From: Zelonia costaricensis
Lineage: Eukaryota > Euglenozoa > Kinetoplastea > Trypanosomatida > Trypanosomatidae
DNA length: 12,097 nucleotides
Direction: 5' to 3'
Assembly (NCBI GenBank): GCA_030849075.1
Contig: JASAOO010002876.1
Coordinates: 1-12,097, forward strand
The translations under genes and the position numbers were made by a program. A model generated the notes under the pieces. It was not told where the DNA came from. It searched no databases and was given only the letters and a program-made list of their open reading frames with translations. Position 1 is the first letter of the stretch. Every line of letters begins with the position of its first letter. Shown here piece after piece: positions 1 through 5,845 of this stretch.

Positions 1-946
1 AACTAGTCGAGGTGCTTGTATGTAGTGAGCGGGCTGTGACAATAGCGGCAGCGTGAGTGTTCTGCGACGCATGTGTTGTCGTGTGTGTTCGAAACCCGCG
101 ATGAAGTCGCAGGCAGGCGGTGTGAGAAGTGAGGGGGTGTATGGACGCATCGATGCGCCGCGGGGGAGGGGGTTGTGAATAGCGGCAACGACTCTCTCTC
201 TGGACTTGGGAGGACATGCCATAGCAATGATCCTCTTGACCAGCGAGTCGCTTGCGAAGGAATAAAAAGAGAATCAAGTAGCCGTTGCACCTGTCACGGT
301 CCCCCTCCCCGTCACTGCACAGGGCCCGCAATAGCAACGGCACTGTCGCCCGTCGCGCCTTCGCTACGCGTGACAAGGTGTTCGCGGGTCCCGTCTTTTC
401 CCGGACCTAAGAAAGGCGATAAAGTTTCGACACTTGACCCACGTAGAGCACGTCTTCTCCTTGTTGATTGTTTTGTTTTTCTGTTCTGTGCACATGCGGA
501 TGGGGAGCGTGCGTGCCGACCAGCCGCGCCATGCGGTGAGGGTGACAAGGGAGTGGACAGTTCCCCTTTACCCCCTCGCTCAGAGCTTACAGAAGACGTA
601 ACACGAAAAGGGAGAACTAAAGAGAGCACACGAGAACAGGACTACGGAGCTATAGTATTGGATCAGAAAATCCGAAGAGAATGGGGTACAGGTGTACGAG
701 AGAGAGGGGGAGGGGGCGCACTTGGGCAGCACCGTGCGTCGGCGACTGTATAAGCTGACGCACTCGAGCCACAAGTCGTAACTATAAGCCCCCGCCTCAT
801 GAGGAGGGGGAGGGGCGCCAGCGTCGCGGAGATGCGGCGCGGCTTCAAGACGGCAGTCGAGCTGCACGCGTCCCCACTCGTCCACGAGGACGACACGGAG
901 ATCGAGGTATGCACGGCCGGGGCAATCGTCAACGTGAGGCATCTGC
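1..946. other. Intergenic / 3' UTR region downstream of ATG8-like copy 1
   Basis: No gene that I can support lies here. On the minus strand it follows the stop codon of the first ATG8-like gene and should contain its 3' UTR and poly(A) site. Open frames exist on both strands but their translations are rich in S, T, P and R and have mixed third-position bases, as expected for non-coding GC-rich DNA. The exception is positions 799-945, listed separately. I found no tRNA; a GTTCGAAACC string near 86-96 has no matching stem. Confidence 0.6.
799..945 (+). other. Coding-like GC3-rich island, possible gene remnant
   Basis: A segment of about 147 bases directly beside the stop codon of ATG8-like copy 1 behaves like coding DNA. 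Read on the plus strand from the ATG at 799, about nine in ten codons end in G or C, first positions are purine-rich and the product has a balanced acidic/basic composition (it includes FKTAVELHASPLVHEDD). The same third-position class also gives an open minus-strand frame, but that translation is S/T/P/A-rich and looks like a shadow. The plus frame runs on into antisense of ATG8, so it is not an intact gene. I do not recognise the peptide. It could be a fragment moved by recombination, or chance. Confidence 0.25.
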
Positions 947-1297
947 TCAGGTGGCGGCGTCGTTGGCGTAGCACGGCCCAGACACGGCGCCCATGGCCTT
1001 CTCGGCGCGCACCGTCACGTACAGGAAGCCGTCGGCGCGCCTGCAGGCGTCAGCGAGGTCGCCAACAGCGGCGGTGGCGGCCGGCGTGCAGCCCTCGACG
1101 GACAGCGTCATCTTCTTGGCGCTGATGCCCATGGCCTGGCGCACGGCCGCCTCCAGCTCCGCCACCGTCGCGTCGCGCGGCAGCGCCACGTACTGCGCCT
1201 TGTCGGAGGCCGGAGAGCCCACGACCATGGCGACGTGGCCCGGGTACTTGGCCTGCAGCCGCGCGCACTCGACGTTGCAGGAGACGGTGGCGGACAT
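947..1297 (-). CDS. ATG8: ATG8-like ubiquitin-fold protein, copy 1
   Basis: A 116-residue protein of the ATG8/LC3 family, ubiquitin-like modifiers that are cut by ATG4, joined to phosphatidylethanolamine and act on autophagosomal membranes. The family core is visible: KYPG at residues 17-20 (canonical KYPDRIPVI), ALPRDATVAELEAAVRQ at 38-54 (canonical LVPxDLTVGQFVYVIRK), the TPAAT stretch at 71-75 (canonical PPTAAL), and RADGFLYVTV at 87-96 before the processing site M102-G103. Thirteen residues follow that glycine and should be removed. The N-terminus is short: only about 16 residues precede KYP, so the first of the two helices of ordinary ATG8 seems to be missing. The start is the first ATG after the pyrimidine tract. 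It is 95% identical to the copy at 3032-3382. Leishmania is known to have expanded ATG8A, ATG8B and ATG8C families beside a normal ATG8; this belongs to one of those, probably B or C, but I cannot say which. Confidence 0.87.
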   Translation of the reverse strand: MSATVSCNVECARLQAKYPGHVAMVVGSPASDKAQYVALPRDATVAELEAAVRQAMGISAKKMTLSVEGCTPAATAAVGDLADACRRADGFLYVTVRAEKAMGAVSGPCYANDAAT

Positions 1298-1305
1298 GAT
1301 GGACT

Positions 1306-1353
1306 GGGGGGGGGGGGTTGAGTGTGTGTGTGTGTGTGCGTGTAGGGGGGAGN
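1306..1353. repeat. C12/G12 homopolymer, (GT)9 run and unresolved base
   Basis: The plus strand has twelve G from 1306 to 1317, then GT repeats from about 1321 to 1338, then a G6 run and an undetermined base (n) at 1353. On the coding strand this reads as CA repeats followed by C12, ending eight bases before the ATG of ATG8-like copy 1. Such runs slip easily in replication and sequencing, so lengths are uncertain. Confidence 0.85.
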
Positions 1354-1382
1354 CTCACCGAGCGTCGAGCTTAGAGGGCGGA

Positions 1383-1470
1383 CTAACAGAGCGGGTGGGG
1401 CAGGGAGGGGAGGCGTACTGCTGCTGAGAGCGCTTTAGGTCCTAGTGAAGTGGGGGAGTGAGAGGTCGGG
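1383..1470 (-). promoter_or_regulatory. Candidate trans-splice acceptor region of ATG8-like copy 1
   Basis: On the minus strand a C/T-rich run ends in CACTAG, with the AG at 1443-1442, which would give a 5' UTR of about 144 bases. A second pyrimidine tract ends at the AG at 1384-1383, giving about 85 bases. A third possibility is the AG at 1305-1304, right after the C12 run and only six bases from the start codon. Spliced-leader addition at a pyrimidine tract plus AG is the rule in trypanosomatids. Which site is used is not decidable here. Confidence 0.4.
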
Positions 1471-1806
1471 TGCATCAGGCGCGTCAGGGCGTGGTGTGTC
1501 CGCGGAGTTGACGAAGCCCCGACGGGGGGGGTGAAGGGAGTGAGCGCAAGTGCGAAGCATGGGGAGATGCAAGAGTTTTGAAGAGGAGAACGTGCGCGTT
1601 TGCGGTGGTCGTGGGTGCTGCGGCTTACCCGTACACGCCGCTGGTCGATTGCTTCGGCTGACCAGCGTTCCTCACCCAGGTTGCAAGCCCCCCCTCCGGG
1701 GTCGCTGAAACCTGCAGCCTCATCCGCGGCAGCTTCCACCAGCGGTGTGCGCCATGGCGACGCCAATCGCTGGCCGTCGACGGCATCTATCACCGTGAAA
1801 CCACGC

Positions 1807-1824
1807 CTGAAGCCGAAGCTTCAG
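1807..1824 (-). other. Perfect 7-bp hairpin with cUUCGg tetraloop
   Basis: On the minus (transcribed-sense) strand the sequence reads CTGAAGC, TTCG, GCTTCAG: seven perfect base pairs closing a UUCG loop with the C-G closing pair that makes this one of the most stable RNA tetraloops. It lies roughly 500 bases upstream of ATG8-like copy 1, in either that gene's leader precursor or the preceding 3' UTR. Function unknown. Confidence 0.6.
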
Positions 1825-2474
1825 CTGGGCCATAGTTGAGCTGTATCTCGATAGGATTCACTTGAATGTCGCGAGATGTACACATGAGAGGCCGAGAACC
1901 GGAACGTGCGTTGCCGTGGCGCGCTGACGCCCCTTTCACCCTCGCGCATCGGCCTGCTGCGCAGGAGAGGAGGAGCGTGCCGTCAAAGACGGCGTCACGC
2001 CGCACGCCGCCTCGTCGCTCGAGGCGGTGGGGTTCGCAAAGGCAGTAAGTAACGACGAATGGGAGTTTGCACACAGATGAAGGGCAGTTCAAGGCACGTG
2101 CACTAACGAAGCGAGTAACTCGACCGAGAAGAAAGAGCGAGAGAGAGCCGTAGAAGGGGGTGAGTCTCTGTGTCTTTGTGTCAACGGATGGGCTTGAACG
2201 TTGCAGCGGCAGCACGCGGGATGTACGGCGGCGCCGTATCCCCAGGAAGGTGGACGGGGATGAGAAAGGAGGCGGGAAGAAGAGTGTGTGGAGGGCTGCC
2301 GCAACGTCTGGAGGACAGGCGCGCGGACGCACCGTGAATCCTCCTGACACCACATGGGTGAGCGCGTTGCAACGGGCTTGACTCGCACCCTACACTCTCA
2401 CACACAAACACAAGCCCACTGGATCTTCTCACGTCTCCATCAAGCCGTCATCACAACCTTCCTGCCGTCTGCCG

Positions 2475-2505
2475 CTGCCGGGGATGGGTAGAAAAAAAAA
2501 AAAAA
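2475..2505 (-). promoter_or_regulatory. T14 tract followed by AG: strong-looking splice acceptor far from a start
   Basis: The minus strand has fourteen T (2505 to 2492), then CTACCCATCCCCGGCAG with the AG at 2476-2475. This is a better polypyrimidine-AG arrangement than the ones nearer copy 1 but would give a leader of almost 1.2 kb. It could be an alternative acceptor, or could mark an unrecognised transcript. Confidence 0.3.
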
Positions 2506-2742
2506 GGGGTCACGTGAACTCGGACAGTCAGACACAGCATAAGCCCATAGGAGGCGAAGGAAACAATGGAGAAACGAACAAAAAAAGAAGAAGAAAAGAG
2601 AAGTGACATGAAACGGGACGACAGAGAGGCTGAGCGCATTACGAGAAGCACAGCTCGAATGGGCGGTAGCAAGAGGTCGGGGCAGGCAGTGTGGGTGACG
2701 CGTCAGGAGGATGTGTGACGGGGCAAAAAGGGGCCAGAGTGT

Positions 2743-2766
2743 GGGTGGGTGAGGGCGAGGGCGGGG
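2743..2766 (+). other. G-quadruplex motif
   Basis: Five G-tracts of three or four G (2743-2745, 2747-2749, 2753-2755, 2759-2761, 2763-2766) are separated by loops of one to three bases on the plus strand, which is the template strand here. It fits the standard G4 pattern. On the RNA-like strand it is a C-rich stretch in the 3' region of the copy at 3032-3382. Confidence 0.6.
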
Positions 2767-3031
2767 TGATGATGCGGAGTGAACCAAAGGAACCCCCATC
2801 TAAGCGGGAGAGAAAGCGGGAACACCGCTTCCAGCCTCCCTCGCAAGAAGCTGAACTGCAAAGTGAGGAGGCGCAGGACTCGCTACGCCGCACCTTCATC
2901 ACACACCTCGTGTCCGGCCGATGCAAGCACCTCCTTTCAACCGCGCTCTACGCGAGCCCATCGTCACACCGCCTCTTCCGCAATCCTGCTTGCACCTACC
3001 GCATCTAGATCCTCTCCGTGACCTGGCTGCA

Positions 3032-3382
3032 TTAGGTGGCGGCGTCGTTGGCGTAGCACGGCCCAGACACAGCGCCCATGGCCTTCTCGGCGCGCACCGT
3101 CACGTACAGGAAGCCGTCGGCGCGCCTGCAGGCGTCAGCGAGGTCGCCGACGGTGGCAGTGGTCGCAGGCGTGCAGCCCTCGACGGACAGCGTCATCTTC
3201 TTGGCGCTGATGCCCGTGGCCTGGCGCACGGCCGCCTCCAGCTCCGCCACCGTCGCGTCCCGCGGCAGCGCGAGGTACTGCGCCTTGTCGGAGGCCGGAG
3301 AGCCCACAACCATGACGACGTGGCCCGGGTACTTGGCCTGCAGCCGCGCGCACTCGGCGTTGCAGGAGACGGTGGCGGACAT
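3032..3382 (-). CDS. ATG8: ATG8-like ubiquitin-fold protein, copy 2
   Basis: A 116-residue ATG8/LC3-family protein, the tandem duplicate of the gene at 947-1297. It differs by six residues (V9A, A23V, V37L, M56T, A74T, A77T) and by 15 nucleotides in 348, counted by eye. The ubiquitin-like core, the RADGFLYVTV strand and the predicted ATG4 site at M102-G103 are unchanged, as is the 13-residue tail. The open frame continues 58 codons upstream but begins with GTG; the ATG at 3382 is the first in frame and aligns with copy 1, so it is chosen. The stop codon is TAA where copy 1 has TGA. Sequence similarity between the copies ends at the start codon and at the stop codon. Expected role is an autophagy-related modifier; the exact ATG8B or ATG8C label needs a database comparison. 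Confidence 0.87.
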   Translation of the reverse strand: MSATVSCNAECARLQAKYPGHVVMVVGSPASDKAQYLALPRDATVAELEAAVRQATGISAKKMTLSVEGCTPATTATVGDLADACRRADGFLYVTVRAEKAMGAVSGPCYANDAAT

Positions 3383-3432
3383 GGAGTACGTTAGTGGGTG
3401 GGTGTGAGTGCAGTGTATGTCACGTAGCAGCA

Positions 3433-3600
3433 CTGGAGTGAAGTCGTGAAGAAGAGGCGGCGTGTGCGAGGAGCGCAGCGAAGAAGAGGAGGTGACGGTG
3501 GCTGGGGAGGCGTTATGTGAGAGCTGTGTGTCGGGTGGCCGAGGGGAGGTGCACACAATAAAGCGAAAGAGGAGAAGGACGAGGAGGGGAGTGGGTGCGT
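3433..3600 (-). promoter_or_regulatory. Candidate trans-splice acceptor region of ATG8-like copy 2
   Basis: The minus strand carries a long C/T-rich tract (about 3600 to 3560) and the next good AG is at 3525-3524 (CACACAG), giving a 141-base leader without any upstream ATG. A second C/T-rich tract ends in CACTCCAG with the AG at 3434-3433, giving about 50 bases. The 141-base choice matches the 144-base choice in copy 1 in length although the sequences are unrelated. Confidence 0.4.
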
Positions 3601-4553
3601 GGAGTGGTGCGAGTTTGTGATTGCTGCGAGGCAGGGAATCGGCTTGGGGGAGAGAGAAGGGGAAGAGCCGGAGCGGTCACCGGAGAACACCGCTGGGCAG
3701 AGCTTTCCAGCCGTCTTTGCCTCACGACACGAGGAGCGGAAAGTGACGGGACTTGGTTCGTGGCAAAGCAAGGAAGGCTCCGCAAAAGCGAGAAGGAGGG
3801 GGGAGGGCGTTTGGTGAAACGTGGCTGCTTGACGGAGAAGCTAGCGGTGCTCGGGAGCTGTGCACATGACAGAAGCGAGTGTAGCATGAGGTACGTAGTG
3901 CACGTGAAGGCCACCATCATCCCGGCCACTCGCGCGTGGGTTGCTCTCTGAACCCTCCTAGGCCCTTCAAAGAGCCGGCGCATCAGCACACACCTACACA
4001 CAGTGACACATACGTACAAAAGCACAGACACGCACACTCGAAGATGCGTACACGCAAGGAGAAGCAAGTAAAAAAAAAAAGAGGAGCGAGGACACACGAC
4101 CACTTCCTCACCACAGCACCGCCCCCTGCAAAGCTTGTGAACTATGAGGCCGGATATCGGCGAGAGGAAGAAAGGCTGGGACGGGGGGGGGGAAGAGGTA
4201 GGGGCTGGTGAGGTGTGAGACGTGTGCGCGGTAACACTCGAATGGGGTTTAGCACCGACAAGCTCCGCCAAGACTGAATCACATCTATGAACCACTAAGC
4301 GCACGTATGGCAAGGCAGTCGCGGGGGTGGGGGCAGGGTAGGATGGAGGGCTCAGGGAAGCGGCGTGTGGGGAAGAGAATAACCGAAGAGTGAGGATGCT
4401 TAAGGCGGATGAACGGGGAACAGGAGATGAGAGAAGAAACAAAGCAAAGGAAAAGAGAGTCGCCCCCACAGTGCGTGTTGAGGGCGGTGAAGGAGGGAGG
4501 GAGGAGGACTGGCCCATCTGGAGAGGGACAGGGCGACAGAGAGTGCACGAGGC

Positions 4554-4570
4554 GCCTGCCATGGGCAGGC
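4554..4570. repeat. Short inverted repeat
   Basis: GCCTGCC and GGCAGGC flank a three-base ATG centre, a perfect 7-bp stem. It lies about 120 bases after the stop codon of the gene at 4689-5033, in its likely 3' UTR. The loop of three is tight, so a real RNA hairpin would open one pair. No function is known. Confidence 0.5.
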
Positions 4571-4688
4571 AGTGCAGCACGGCTTTCGTTTCCCCTACTC
4601 CACTGAGTGCTCACATGAACTCTACGACAAGCACTGCTGCATCTTCCTCGCCGTCCATCTTCCGTCAGGCACGCTCGCTCCTGCCTGT

Positions 4689-5033
4689 CTAGGAGGCGCT
4701 CGGGTACGTACCGCCGACGCCGCAGGCGTTGTAGGTCTGGCCCATGAGCTTGACGGCGCGCACGCTCACGTAGAGGAAGCCGTCGGCGCGCCTGCAAGTG
4801 TCGTGCAGGTCGCCAACGGTAGCGGTGGCGGCGGGGCTGCAGCCCTCGACGGCGAGTGTGAGCTTCTTGTTGCTCGTGCCGAGGGCGGCGCGCACGGCCG
4901 CCTCCAGCTCGGCCACCGTCGCGGCGGGCGGCAGCGCAATGTAGTGCTGCTTGCCGGACTTGGCGGCCTCGACGACGATGGGCGTCTGGCCGGGGTACTT
5001 GGCCTGCAGGCGCGCGCACTCGACAGCGGACAT
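4689..5033 (-). CDS. ATG8: Divergent ATG8-like ubiquitin-fold protein, copy 3
   Basis: A 114-residue ATG8/LC3-family protein. Residues 5-98 align without gaps to residues 10-103 of copy 1 at about 71% identity by eye (67 of 94). Shared landmarks are ECARLQAKYPG at 5-15, ALPxxATVAELEAAVR around 33-48, KKLTLAVEGCSPAAT at 56-70 and RRADGFLYVSVRA at 81-93. The predicted ATG4 site is M97-G98. The tail after it has 16 residues and is unrelated to the tail of copies 1 and 2. The N-terminal extension is five residues shorter still, so the leading helices of ordinary ATG8 are even more reduced. The start is the only ATG in frame at the 5' end. It probably represents a different Leishmania ATG8 subfamily (B versus C) from copies 1 and 2. 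Role: likely ATG4-processed, lipid-conjugated modifier in autophagy; in Leishmania not every such paralogue labels autophagosomes, so the role is inferred. Confidence 0.86.
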   Translation of the reverse strand: MSAVECARLQAKYPGQTPIVVEAAKSGKQHYIALPPAATVAELEAAVRAALGTSNKKLTLAVEGCSPAATATVGDLHDTCRRADGFLYVSVRAVKLMGQTYNACGVGGTYPSAS

Positions 5034-5092
5034 GGCTGCAGCGGAATGGAGGCGGGGGGGGGGAGGGGGTCGCGAGTGTGCAGTGGGCGATG

Positions 5093-5140
5093 CTTGGGAG
5101 GGGTATCGTAGTTGTAGAAGATGGGGAGGAGGAGGGCAGG
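5093..5140 (-). promoter_or_regulatory. Candidate trans-splice acceptor of ATG8-like copy 3
   Basis: On the minus strand a C/T-rich tract (about 5138 to 5107) is followed by the first AG in CCCTCCCAAG, at 5094-5093. This gives a 59-base 5' UTR that includes a C10 run (5063-5054) and no upstream ATG. This is the clearest acceptor in the window near a start codon. Confidence 0.5.
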
Positions 5141-5310
5141 GGCTATCTTAAATGTGTGCCGAGCCGTGGCGTGTGACAGGAAGGCGGTGTCAGAGAGTGG
5201 AGCTTGAGTCGGACGCAGCCTGGGACTCCATCCCACTGCCCCGCAGAGGTATCATCGTGCATCGGTGGATTGACCGCGCCGGTGAGGGCAAAGTGCTTCA
5301 CTTGAGGGTT

Positions 5311-5328
5311 GACGCGGCGTGCCGCGTC
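5311..5328. repeat. Perfect 8-bp inverted repeat
   Basis: GACGCGGC and GCCGCGTC are separated by two bases (5319-5320). The fold would be a GC-rich stem with a four-base loop. It sits in the middle of the VPS53 to ATG8 spacer. It may be a UTR hairpin or chance in GC-rich DNA. Confidence 0.5.
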
Positions 5329-5537
5329 GCTTCCTCGCCCGAAATGGAGAACCGGGCCGGAGTTCTTTTCTTCCTCCCACCCCCGGGCGACTTGCCTCGG
5401 CGGTTTTCACAACTGCGCGGCGGCACCAGCGTGTTGGTGGGTGCACCACGCATCGACGCGGGAGCTTCCCTCGAGCGTCAAACACGGTGCGCCGCTTTTG
5501 TCTTGGCGTTTGTTTGCTGCGGGTAGTGGTATACACG

Positions 5538-5561
5538 CACACACACACACACACACACACA
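5538..5561. repeat. (CA)12 microsatellite
   Basis: Twelve CA units on the plus strand, so GT units on the transcribed-sense strand, within the probable 3' UTR of VPS53. CA/GT dinucleotide runs are common in Leishmania intergenic DNA and are likely length-variable between strains. Confidence 0.95.
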
Positions 5562-5845
5562 GACGCACCGCACACGGCGGGCGAGAAAGACCAAGTGAGT
5601 GGTATGCTGAACTGAAGCCACGTCACAGGTGCGAGTATGCCAGGCGAGAAGGCAAACAAAGTCGTCGTCGCTGGGCACTACGCAGGGTCACACGGTAGCC
5701 CGGCGCTGTCTCACCCGCTCTCCTTTGCGCTGCGGGGAGGCCGTCGGGCGGTCACCTACCCCCACCGCCCAGCGCCCGGCACCCCACCCTCCCCCCACCT
5801 GCAGCACAATGGAGACAGACGGGGATGTCCCCGGGCGCCTTCCCA

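Larger units (their letters stand above)
1298..3031. other. Long spacer between the two near-identical ATG8-like genes
   Basis: A 1.7-kb spacer with no gene I can support. In transcription order it must hold the 3' UTR and poly(A) site of the copy at 3032-3382, then the acceptor and 5' UTR of copy 1. It contains a coding-strand T14 run, an A/G-rich block that is a long pyrimidine tract on the minus strand (about 2561-2606), a cUUCGg hairpin and a G-quadruplex motif, listed separately. Minus-strand open frames around 1600-1793 look partly protein-like but have many T- or A-ending codons and no recognisable domain. Confidence 0.6.
3383..4688. other. Spacer between ATG8-like copies 2 and 3
   Basis: A 1.3-kb spacer with no gene I can support. 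It should contain the 3' UTR of the gene at 4689-5033 and the leader of copy 2. Notable contents are an A11-like run near 4069-4080 (a pyrimidine tract on the minus strand), CA/CACA-rich DNA around 3986-4040, a short palindrome at 4554-4570, and a long minus-strand open frame (ATG at 4562 to 3513) of poor coding quality, rich in S, P, F, L and C. Confidence 0.6.
5034..5845. other. Spacer between VPS53 and ATG8-like copy 3
   Basis: About 0.8 kb without a gene. It should hold the VPS53 3' UTR and the leader of the next gene. It contains a (CA)12 repeat and an 8-bp inverted repeat, listed separately. A plus-strand frame of about 124 codons (5152-5526) lies antisense to the transcription direction and shows no domain, so it is not called. 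Confidence 0.6.

Noticed and set aside
80..105. Possible tRNA T-loop (GTTCGAAACC)
   Set aside because: The bases around the loop do not form a T-stem, and no acceptor or anticodon arm could be found.
3383..3556. N-terminal extension of ATG8-like copy 2 by 58 residues
   Set aside because: It begins with GTG, covers pyrimidine tracts, and is absent in the near-identical copy 1.
5152..5526. Plus-strand 124-codon frame in the VPS53 to ATG8 spacer
   Set aside because: Antisense to the transcription direction, mixed third positions, no domain, and it runs over an inverted repeat in a spacer expected to be UTR.
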